From positions 4,464,001 to 4,528,000 of the forward strand of contig OU452208.1 of NCBI GenBank assembly GCA_911728435.2: a stretch of 64,000 bases of DNA. Reading direction: 5' to 3'. Source of the stretch: Apoderus coryli (taxonomy: Eukaryota; Arthropoda; Insecta; Coleoptera; Attelabidae). Positions 24,701 to 34,400 of the stretch are shown here, piece after piece (positions within the stretch are counted from its first letter, which is position 1; each line of letters opens with the position of its first letter). The notes beneath the pieces were generated by a model. The model saw nothing but the letters and a program-made list of their open reading frames with translations. It did no database searches and had not been told where the DNA came from. The position numbers and the translations under genes were made by a program.

Positions 24701-25896
24701 TAGCAAACCGGTTCATTTACACCTTTCAATTCTAATTTTTCTGAAAGTTCTTCATCAATTAATGATACAGTTGCACCTTCGTCAAAAAAGGCAAAGGTAT
24801 TAATTTCAATATTTGTTGGTCCAAATAATTTAACGGGTAAAATTTTCCATAAAACTTGTGATGCATTTCTATTTAAAAAATATACATTTTCTGTAACTGT
24901 AGTTTCAGGAATAGGTTCCTTTTTATGGTGAAGTAGTTCGTGGTGGAGTTGTTGACAATTGTCTATACCGCATCGTTTCTTTTTTCGGCAAACTGTCTTT
25001 GAATGATTAATTTTTAAACAGCAGAAACACAGCTTCATACTTTTGACATATTCCCAACGGTCATTAATACTTTTTTTAATAAAATCTTCGCAGTTTTCTA
25101 CAGGATGGTATTCTTTTTTACAAATTATACATTTCCTTGAAAGTTGATCTTGACTTTTTATCGATAACACTGTTTCCTTTCTTTTTTATAGTTGAACATT
25201 TCTATAATCATCGCTTCTTCCAACTTGGAAGTCAATTAAGTATGATATTTTAGCTTTTTCTCGAAGCCATTCAGAAAAAATCTTTATACTAACATCCTTG
25301 TTTCTTAAAATATGAGCACCCCATTCCATTTTCATAAAATAAGGCAATTTTCGGACTAATTCTTCCATCAATTGTGGATTATACAAATGTATACATTCCA
25401 ATACTTCCATAGTAGCTGTCAAACTAGCTACTATATTAGAAAATGCGAACATCTGGTTTACCATCTTTTGGAGACTGAACTCTTCGCGCTTTGTCAATTA
25501 ACATATTTATTATTATTTCTGGCCGTCCAAATGTTAACTCTAAAGTTTCAATTATTGTCTGAAGATTTGATGGTGCGAGTAAAAGTGGTTTTACAGTATC
25601 TCTCGCTTTTCCACGTAGGCATCTTTGAATACGTATAATATTTTCTTCATCTGAAAACTTACATGTAACATATTCATACACTTTTCTGAGTTACCCAAAG
25701 CAGTTTTATGGTTTCCTCTACTTGTTTTTTAGAATTACAGCCAGAACAAGTTAAAGAAATGGATCCGAATAATGTGCGAAGTATCACGGTGAAAGACTTT
25801 TTAGATTCTCTGAAGCGGATTCGGAGAAGTGTATCACCGCAAAGTTTAGTTGCGTATGAGAAATGGTCATTACAATATGGCGATGTATCAATCTAA
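18763..25896 (+). CDS. spas: Spastin, microtubule-severing AAA ATPase, complete
   Basis: Severs microtubules by pulling tubulin tails through an ATP-driven hexamer. Exons: 18763..19207, 19355..19525, 19628..19750, 19979..20203, 20257..20387, 20510..20668, 22158..22397, 22855..23104, 25733..25896; 1908 bp including TAA, 635 residues. The start gives MVRKNQ, matching the fly protein as recalled; an open frame extends upstream but has no better start. Residues about 45-75 form a hydrophobic hairpin ([18 protein letters not shown]) that inserts into endoplasmic-reticulum or lipid-droplet membrane. The MIT domain starts at [20 protein letters not shown]. Residues about 250-330 are a basic, Ser/Pro-rich linker with a short Asn run. 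The ATPase domain has Walker A GPPGNGKT (about 400-407), Walker B IIFIDEVD (about 454-461) and the arginine-finger region [14 protein letters not shown]. The C-terminal helix follows [14 protein letters not shown]. Intron 6 holds a LINE and intron 8 a BEL/Pao element, both antisense. Confidence 0.97.
19847..19885. repeat. Perfect hairpin in spastin intron 3
   Basis: GTCAAACATCTGC is followed after 13 bases by its exact complement GCAGATGTTTGAC. It lies in the short intron between exons 3 and 4; it may be a relic of a small inverted-repeat element or a folded intron segment. Confidence 0.6.
20690..22110 (-). mobile_element. LINE copy in spastin intron 6
   Basis: The - strand frame at 21991-21230 includes [47 protein letters not shown] and [17 protein letters not shown] later frame carries RPDL-like and [18 protein letters not shown] pieces near 21060-20990. 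The (AAATA)n tail on the - strand lies at about 20690-20705. It is 5' truncated and frameshifted, opposite to spastin transcription. Confidence 0.85.
22398..22854. other. Spastin intron 7, nothing recognised
   Basis: A 457-bp AT-rich intron. No repeat, transposon protein or inverted pair was found by eye. Confidence 0.5.
23130..25690 (-). mobile_element. BEL/Pao-type LTR retrotransposon internal region, in spastin intron 8
   Basis: On the - strand, in order: a gag-like region (KCLRGKAR-type block, [15 protein letters not shown]) at 25681-25186; zinc-knuckle-like cysteines and a retropepsin-like [14 protein letters not shown] near 24790; the A17-type SLGWVIHGK; and reverse transcriptase with [14 protein letters not shown] and GPDLITPL. 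After frameshifts come the catalytic YVDDYLDS near 23570 and RVLGIQW with YDPLGF. No long terminal repeats are visible at either edge, and the integrase is absent. It is inactive as it stands. Confidence 0.88.
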
Positions 25897-27640
25897 TGAC
25901 TGACATTGAAAGTGTCTTTATAAAAATATAGCAATGCAAATTGAGTTAATAATGCAGGTAATTCACTGTAGTGTGACTAGAAATTAAAAGATTCTCAAAA
26001 TAGAATCCAGATTGATGTGATTGGTGATTTATACGGAACATGTTTTCCTTTTCTGTATTATTTTTAGATCTCTCACGTCGTTTTTGAATGTTTACTATTC
26101 TTGAAGATTAACACAAGCACTGGAAAGGTTGTCATATGTAATCTTTGGCACCAGATATTTAACGGAGTTTTTTATGGCCTCCAGGCAATTTGTAAAAGAT
26201 TTTTTTTCAACAGTGGCCTGTTGGTCTATTTAAATACGCGTTTTAATTGGACTAGACCCAAAAGTGGGACCCACATTAGGTTAATTGTATTATGGTCCGC
26301 CAAGGCCCTAATTTCTCTTTGGCATTCCCATACCAGTTTAGTTGTTTTGCATACTTGAAAATTGCAAACACTTCTGGTTCTGAGGTTCTTAGAAAGACTT
26401 GACATAATGCCCTTTAGTTTTTGTACATAACGCTTATAAATTTGTGTAGATTCTAACTTTTTCCGGGAACTATGGCTCAGTATCCCAGTCGGACCAGGTT
26501 TAATTTTCTTAAAAGTTGACGTTGAAATATTTGTTATAACTTTTGGTTTGACCTTGTACAACATTATATAATTATTTATTTTCGAGTATTTCGGTTGTTT
26601 TTGTACAAAGGAAACTGTTTAGATGCGACTTATGTGGATTTCTCTGTGCCCAGTTTATTAACTCATTTGCATAGCACATAAATTGATGTAAACACTGTTG
26701 ACATTTAATGTCATTTATCGAATTTCTTGCTATTTCTCCACGTTTAAAGTTTAAGTTATTTCATAATTTAAAAATAGTGATACTTTAAAAAATTTACAGT
26801 ACGATAACTCACTAAATAATTTGATAAAATTAAAATTATTTTTAATTAATTTGTGAATAACTGGTTGTTTGTTTATGTTATTTTTAGTGGTTTTTTTACC
26901 TAAATATTTTGTTATCTGTGATAAATATTCCTTAAGATATTCTTTTAAACTAAATATTTGGTAGTTTCAGAATATCTGATTAATTCCTTATCTGTATTTT
27001 TCATTTACATAGTCTGTGTCATATTAGATATTTCTCAATAACAATAATGTAGTTTCAAGTTCGTATATCTTTAATTAGTGTATTGTAATAATGCTCAACT
27101 AGTCTTCAGTATAGGATCTTTGATAGTTTGTTTAATTTGCTATTATTGCTGTAATATAGTTTTTTGTTTGTGATTTAAATAGTCCCCTATAGAGAAAGGA
27201 TTCTTTGAAATGTACCTTTGTTAACTATATATTATTTTAAACATAACGATTAACTCTTTGGACCAACACACCTCACCAAGTGTCTGAATTTGTTGCTTTT
27301 TTAATTGTATTTTTTGAGATTAATAAAAGAACATTTTAATACATCTCTGATGTTTTATTTAAGTATTTATTTATATCTTTTTTTATAAGATTCTTTAGGC
27401 AATTGTCGCATTTTCTTCACGTTGTTCATTATATCAAAGATTTAATTTCTTATATCTTTGCATAATATACTTACATTATTTAGTTATCGCCTGATATAGC
27501 TAGTGTCCTTTAGCATTATAACGTTCCATGCTGATCTTACACTGCTCGAAAGAATACAGGAAAATACAAAGCATTAAGTTAAGCATTAAGTTAATGCGCC
27601 TTAGTTTTCGCTTACTTTTTTAAGAAAATTAACGAATGAT
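25897..27640. other. Intergenic between spastin and the THAP element
   Basis: The spastin 3' UTR begins here. Apart from a LINE RNase H relic near 26255-26370, the region is AT-rich with no recognisable gene. An AATAAA at 27322-27327 could be a distal polyadenylation signal, but it is far from the stop codon. Confidence 0.4.
26255..26370 (-). mobile_element. LINE RNase H relic
   Basis: The - strand reads WECQREIRALADHNTINLMWVP, matching the RNase H piece at 44479-44560 both in protein and over about 70 bases of DNA. The surrounding sequence has decayed beyond recognition. Confidence 0.7.
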
Positions 27641-28422
27641 AATTTTGACAATTTGTCAAAACCAGAGAAATTCAGAAGAGAGAATGCGCAGCCACTTTTC
27701 CAACGACACCATGTGTACCGCCATTTTCTAGTCACAAACGTCAAAAAAAAATCAAATCACTGTTAAAGCTGGTGTGGTTATATTAGGTCTGTTCCAACCC
27801 CCTCGAAAACAGTCAAGAATGGTAATTTTCTTGCGCAGTGGTCTCGTGAGTTGCACGGTGCAGTGATTTGGTGTTGTGAGCATAGAAATCTTATATTATA
27901 TATGTATTATTAGAATGCTAATTAAATCCAGCCGAATACCAAAAAGTGTAACGGGTATGCAGAGTTTTCACGAACTACGCATGCTCCTCAGTAACTTATT
28001 TTCAGTACAGAGCTGCCATATTTAAAACTATTTTGTCGTTCGCCTTACAGACTTTATGCGACATATCTGTTTTATAAATAAATCCATATGTTGCGTCATA
28101 CGAAACTGCTTGACAAAATCAAATAATTAAATGTTATCGGTAAAATTGCATACTGTTTAGTTTTCAGCAATATGAACGAAACATTTTTTTCCAAATCTCA
28201 TTAAATTTAGGAGATTTCGCAACAGCGTCTGTTTTCGCAAATGACGTTTCTCGTAGTGGGAATATCTGTCAGAGTCGGCTTCACAACAATTCAGATAGGT
28301 TTTATAATTGAGTTATGGTTTTATTCGTGGTATATTTTAATTGTTGATAGATATACCTATTTGTGATTAAAATTGTTTTTAATATTTGTTATTTTGGTTT
28401 TAGTTCGTTTATTTAACAAACA

Positions 28423-29084
28423 ATGAGGTGTATAGTGTTGTGGTGTAAAAATGAAGGTTTCATTCCTGGTATTAAATATTTTCAGTAAGTTATTGTTTCG
28501 GGTTTCTAACAGTCTCAGTTTGAGTCAATATGATACCATTGACATGATACTCATTTATAGCTTGACAAAAAAAAGAAATGATGTTTGGATGCGGGCATTG
28601 CGATCCTAGTACAGAAAATGTATTTGATGTGAATGTCATATGCAGTAAGCATTTCGCTGCAGAAGATATCATTTGTAGAGAAGACGGCAAGAGGATCCCC
28701 CTCGTACCCGATGCAGTTCCCAAACTTTTGTTGAAAAGAAGAGATTATGTAAATGAGAGTGGAAGTTAAATTCTTAATCGTTTGATATCAAGACACTGTT
28801 TACTTAAAAGCAGTCTGTCAAAAATGAATGATATGTATGTCAAGAATATATTTCCTACGTTGTGTAGGTATACAAAGTTCGTTTGAATTCTGTTGTTAAA
28901 CTGGAATATACTTAATTATAGATTCCTCCATGAAATTGCTCAGAATAAAAGTTCTACCAACCATGTTTTGTCACAAAATACTATTGCGAGTAGTACGGAT
29001 GATATGGAAGTGGTTTACATGGACACGGAAAATATTTGTGAAGTCACTGTTTCTTGCACCCCTTCTTTGAAGGCTGTAGAGAGG
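28423..29084 (+). pseudogene. Three-exon THAP-domain gene with a frameshift, inside an inverted-repeat element
   Basis: THAP domains are C2CH zinc-coordinating DNA-binding modules found in P-element transposases and host factors. Exon 1 (28423..28484) starts MRCIVLWCKN, giving the first Cys pair (C-x4-C), and ends in a GTAAGT donor. Exon 2 starts at 28561 after TTTATAG and reads LTKKRNDVWMRALRS, with the THAP tryptophan, then hits a stop at 28607. One frame over, the domain continues NVICSKHF (C-x2-H pair) and ends with the typical AVPK box, with a stop by 28769. A third open stretch (28922..29084) sits between AG and GTAAGG and reads STDDMEVVYMDTENICEV; whether it joins this gene is unsure. 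No catalytic transposase domain follows. The single frame change could be decay or a base-call error. Confidence 0.6.
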
Positions 29085-29209
29085 TAAGGCGCCTAAGGTG
29101 GTTGTATAAACAACCAAATATTATATAATAATAAAATAAATAATTAGAATGCTCAAGTCCTTAAGATATTTTCCAGTATTAGAATTTTTACTTATTTCTC
29201 GTTTCTGCT

Positions 29210-29262
29210 TAGATTTATTATTATTGGGTTGTACCTGTTAGACAATAAAGTATTTAGATATT
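29210..29262 (+). mobile_element. LINE 3'-end relic inside the THAP element
   Basis: TTATTATTGGGTTGTACCTG and TTAGACAATAAAG match the terminal motif of the LINE copies at 11327 and 14375. Only the tail is left. Confidence 0.5.
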
Positions 29263-29599
29263 TAATGTAATTTTTTATTTCTTAAATTCCTTTATTCCAT
29301 TTTTTTATTTGAATGTTACCAAATGGTAAAATTTAATTTTAAATATACCTACAACAGTAATATTACATTTAATCAAAGCCGGTCCTGTTGAAAAATAAGT
29401 TACTGGTGACCATGCGCATTATGGACAGCTCTACACTTTTGGTTACATTTTTGTATTACGGGATTATCATTCTAGAGTATATATTATATAAGATTTCTGT
29501 GGTTGTGAGTGGTAATTTGACTGTTCTTAAATGGTAATCGGTGGGGTTAGAACAGACCTATAATTATGTTTCATGTGAGTGTCTTTCACTAAACAGAGT

Positions 29600-31493
29600 T
29601 TTATTGCTACTTCTTAATTGTGTGGACTTATTTTGGATATTCGGTTTTTTATGAGTACCGTTAGTGTTTATTTTATTGCGTAGTTTAAAGAAAAAAGAAT
29701 ATCGGGCCATACACACAATTTTTGTTTATATTAACACCATTAATAAGAAGACAGTTGTTTGATTATTATTATACATTTTTAGAGCCTAAGGTATTCTGGA
29801 ATTGAGGAGGGTTTCTCTGCCGAGCTTTTTCCCCGCATGAATTCCAGGCTAACTTTCTGATTACTTATTATAAATAAATTAAGAATATAACAAATTTAAT
29901 TTTTTTTTATTAAACCCCTCTAATTTCCCTAAATTTACCTATTTCATGTGTATTCTGGGTAAGTAGTAAGTATTGACCAGCACACAACGTAAATGGAAGT
30001 GGAAAAGAAGATACTTATGTAGTTTGTTGAACGCACCTGGGTAAGTATGTTATACTACAATAGATGAAACAAATACCTATTTTGCATATTATATATATCG
30101 CATATTTCCAATATTAAATGTTACCTGAAACAACACTAGTTTTCTTTAATACTGTAAATAATTGCAACAATTATTGCTATCAGTTGTTTTTGCAATTATT
30201 AACCTACTATTTATGATTCGTACTCGTATCGCAAAAAGAAATTATACCATACCCTGTAAGCCTAAGCTAGAAGATGGCGGCCTTGATTAGAAAATTTGCG
30301 CATGTTGACGCACATTCTCTCTACTCTGCATATCTCTGGTCAAAACGCAAGTTAGGCTACTTTTTTATTAGCCTCTGCATCTTGGGCAATGTAGCCATCA
30401 TCCAGTGAATTTTATTTTTTTTTTCTCGGGTGAGCTGCAATATGCAGTGGGCCCGGGGTCCGAATCCACTACATACCCGGAACCGGAACAGTCTGCTCAC
30501 GTCTAGCGCGCTGGCAAATTAGGTTTTTTTTTATCGGCCTTTGCATCTTAGGAAATTTAGCCATTATCCAATTAATTTGTTTTTATTTTTACTCGGGTGA
30601 TCAGCTATTAGGTTGTATTTATATTAAATCATCCCAGCTGATCTGAGTTGTATAAGGATAACGCGCAAATCTTTGACAAGGGATTCCTGTCAAAAGCGCA
30701 AATATATTATAACTAACCATTGTCCTTACAAAGCATGAGCCTTGTGACGGTTCTGCATTGTTTTGGAACTGATCCGCGAAATAAGTTATTTACATGTAGA
30801 CAATAATAGGGGTTATTTTTCAGGAACTCCTTATCTACTCGATATTTGTATACTAATCAGATTAGTAAGAGGCCAAAAAAAACTCTATTTAAGCCGTTCT
30901 GGGTGTCAAATCTTGAAAACCGGGCATTAGAACAACCGAGAAAATTGCCTCCACCAATTCAGTAGGCTGTTCCTCGCTTTGCACGATCGCTTGACTCCTC
31001 GGAATAATTGAAACCATGGAGGTCAATTGAGGCATTTCTGTTATTACTTATTAAGACGAACCTAGCTTATCTGCTATTCAAGAATTGGCACCAGAAGTCT
31101 GGAAAAAGATTATAAACTCAGCTGGTATACAAAAGCCTATTAAATTAGCTTTATATTTGTTATAAACATATTCCCTAACGTTAGGTGCTGTCTAAATTTG
31201 TTGGTGTTCCTCCGCTGTAGATAATCTGAATCTTTGTAGCCAGACGGACTATGTGACGTGCCCAGTGCCAAATAAAACTTTGGATTAGTTGAAGGAAGTA
31301 GAAGAAGAAGAGAAAGGAGAAAGTCATTAAATAATTCAAAATGGTTGTTGTTTGTCATTAAATTATTGACATCTAGAATATATTTCCATGAATTAAAAAA
31401 ATCCCTTTAAAACTAAAATAAAAAGTATCTCAATAATATTAAAACAGAATTGAAATGTTATTAAAGATAAGTTAATTTCTAACAAACGACATC
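29600..31493. other. Upstream region of USP34
   Basis: Non-coding, holding SINE-like copies (30360-30620) and a GCCGCCAT-containing block (30270-30350). The likely USP34 promoter lies somewhere here or nearer 31493; no TATA or initiator motif stood out. Confidence 0.4.
30360..30620 (-). repeat. Two adjacent SINE-like copies
   Basis: Two successive units begin with a T run, then TAGCCTCTGCATCTTGGGCA at 30370 and CGGCCTTTGCATCTTAGGAA at 30532, followed by AGCCAT(C/T)ATCCA and TCGGGTGA. The first contains GGGTCCGAATCCAC, a degraded form of the B box seen at about 18100. They share a family with 17937-18125. Confidence 0.6.
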
Positions 31494-34400
31494 ATGTGTG
31501 ATGCATGTTCAGATTTTCTACAACTGCTTATTTCATGTAAGATTTTTTTCAAATAACAAATTAAAGTTTTTTTAATACTTTTTCATCGTGGATTATTTAT
31601 TTTGCCATTGAAACATTTTTTTATTTATTTTAGATGAAGCACAAGTTAATAGTGATTTAAATGACCAGCCAGTTCTAACTAAACAAGACGTTGACGTAGT
31701 CTTTGTGTACGTTCAAACTTGGCCGGCGAGGTAAATTTCATCCTCTATTATTATGTTTGTTAATTGTGAAGTAATAAACATCTGATTTTACGGTGGGATG
31801 TTGGATACACCTATATTTGATTATTCTGTGCTATCTGGGAAACTGTAAGGTCCTTTAAATTTGACGAAATTTTCCTTTTCTATTAGCCAACAATGGTACA
31901 CATATTATTTAGCAAGGAGTCTTTGAGACATCAAGTTCAGGTTTACTTATAGGTACAATTTTTTCCTATGACTATGAATATCTTCTGCATATGCTGGTTT
32001 AGTGCGAATCACTATACTCTGCCGCATAGTAACATCAGATGTAACCCCAACATTGACGACCTTACTTGACACTAGTTGCCATTGTCCTTAACGACCGACT
32101 AATAATACTAACGTTGAACACTAGCAGCTAAAAATGGCAATGTTGGTCAGTGTTGCTAATGGTCTGTTATTAGTAGTCCTTTGAGGTCGCTTGTTATTAG
32201 TATTGACTGTATTCAAAGACTCAATTGAAATTTTTACTAGCTATGTCCAGTCGGTATTTAAAGCAAAGAAAGGTGGTAGTGATATCTCAAACATGAGCTA
32301 TTTTATTTAAAATAAAGAAAGAAGAAAAATATTTTTCAATTTACTGCGCTCAGGTTTGTACGTGAATTGTATTTCGTAAGGGCATGTAGTTATGCAATGG
32401 AGGCATTTCTTCTCTTAATACTATATGACAAATAAAGTTCAATTAATATTCTCCTTCTCTTGTATGTGTCGAACCTCTTGTCGAACCTCTTTTTTTTTGT
32501 GGGATGAGTAATGAGTGGAGACAGATAAGTGTTGTACGGCGTCGATAAAGTCAGTATTATTTTGGCATGAACCGGGCAAGACGCTCTTATTAATTTATCA
32601 TAAAATATTTTTGTCCATTTTAAGAAATTGTATAAGTTACAATATTGTTAAATTATAGTTAATAAATAGATTGTTTTCTTTATATCTATTATGAGTGAGT
32701 TTACAGTGTGAGGTGTATTTCACCTTCCCGTTTAAGTGATTTAAAAAGTGATTTTGATAGTAATCGAAAGGGACAAAGAACATCGAGTTCGAGTAGCGAC
32801 AATCGAGATACCGATGTTTAAGGAAAGATCCTATACTCCAAAACAAACGCAGACGTCACAGATCAACGATGAAAGGAGTAGTGCAAGGTCGAAGTCGTCC
32901 TAGCGGCCTGATAGTGTACGAAAATGTGACAGCGGTTACGAATGCAGAATAAAAAAAACGAGAAGACGTTGTTAATAAGCTTTCTAGAATCGCAGTGAAT
33001 CGGACCGGGTTTCACGAGTCAGTATGAGTGTCCACAGTGATTGTATCCCGACGTTTGCACCGAATAATCCAAACTTGACATCTGAGAAATGTTTCATTCG
33101 AACAGCAAAAAAAAACCAGCGGTTCGGTGGGCGCACGAGAGGCTAGATGTTTCATTCGTAAGCAGAGAAGCCATTATTACTCACGATGCACGAAGCCAAA
33201 GATAGAATGCACTTGTTGGGACAACAACTGCAGAACAATGTGTTGACTTACGTAAGCAACCACGTTTACACTGGGGTGGCAAGGGTGAGTCCACAGTTAC
33301 GTTAATTTAATACATGGGGGTTACGTAACTATAATAAATATGTATAAGTGTACTCAAATATTAGAGGTACTTATCGAGTATAGAGATTCTTTGCCACCAA
33401 TTCAAGTGAAATCGGAAATACGATTTCGACAAGGATGGCCATCACATTAACTTACGATGTTCCAATTACTTACTGTCAGTATCGCATATCATTCAGTGAA
33501 GGAGAAAAAGTTTGTGGTATAGTTCAAGAACTAATCGACTACGGAATAGTGGAATAATCAGAATCGCCCTATGCAAGTCCGATACTTCTTGTCAAAAAGA
33601 AAAATGGCGAAGAACGAATGCGCATAGACTATAGAGCACTTACTCGGAAAACAATAAAAGATAATTAGAATAGACGACATACTAGATAACCTTGGTGGAA
33701 ACAAATACTTCACGAGTCTAGATTTAGCATCAGCTGCTCATATTTCCAAATACCTTTGGAAGAGGATGCAGTACTTAAGAGACAGAGTTTGTAACACCCT
33801 TTGGTCAGTATCAGTACCTCAGGATGACTTGCTAACGCATCTGCGGTATTCCAACGTACAATGAATAAGATTTTGGGTCCTTTGTGATTATGTACGGCTA
33901 TGGCATATCTAGATGACGTTTTGATTCCATCAGTCAGGGTATAGAGCGGTTTTCATGCATCAGTCTCACCCGTAAGGATGTAAGATTTGAATGGGCTTGC
34001 GAACAAGATGCCGCTATCAAAGAATTGAAGGGAAAGCTCATATCCAGATCTGTATTAGCTTTGTATAACAGAGATGCAAAGACTGAGTACATTGCGATGC
34101 GAGTAACTTTTATCTAGCTGGTATTCTGTTACAAGAGCAACCAGGGAGGCCTTAAACCCGTCCAGTATTTCAGCAAAGCAACGACGAAAGAAGAAAGAAA
34201 ATATCATTTGTACGAGTTAGAGACTCTAGAAGTTGTTCAATACGCTACGCGCAATAGAAACGTGATTTAAATCCGCGTATTGCAATTGGGTGGCGGACTA
34301 TCCAAGAGTTTGACTTTGATGATTGGATACTCTCAGCCCAACTTCAGGATAGCTACTGTAAGAATCTTATCGTCATCTTATCGAAGAAACCAAATGACTC

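Larger units (their letters stand above)
27784..29560. mobile_element. 1.8-kb element with long inverted repeats enclosing a THAP gene
   Basis: The left arm (about 27784-28010) and right arm (about 29388-29560) are diverged inverted copies. Both start TAGGTCTGTTC-AACCCC and share ACAGTCAA, AGAAATCTTATA, TAATCCxG, AAAAGTGTA and CAGTAACTTATTTT-CA in the same order. Between them lie the three THAP exons. THAP domains are the DNA-binding part of P-element transposases, so a P-like, internally reduced element is the likeliest reading. A clear target-site duplication was not found. Confidence 0.65.

Noticed and set aside
28922..29084. A first exon of USP34
   Set aside because: It ends in phase 2, whereas the exon at 31634 needs phase 1; the exon at 31494-31536 fits both phase and homology.
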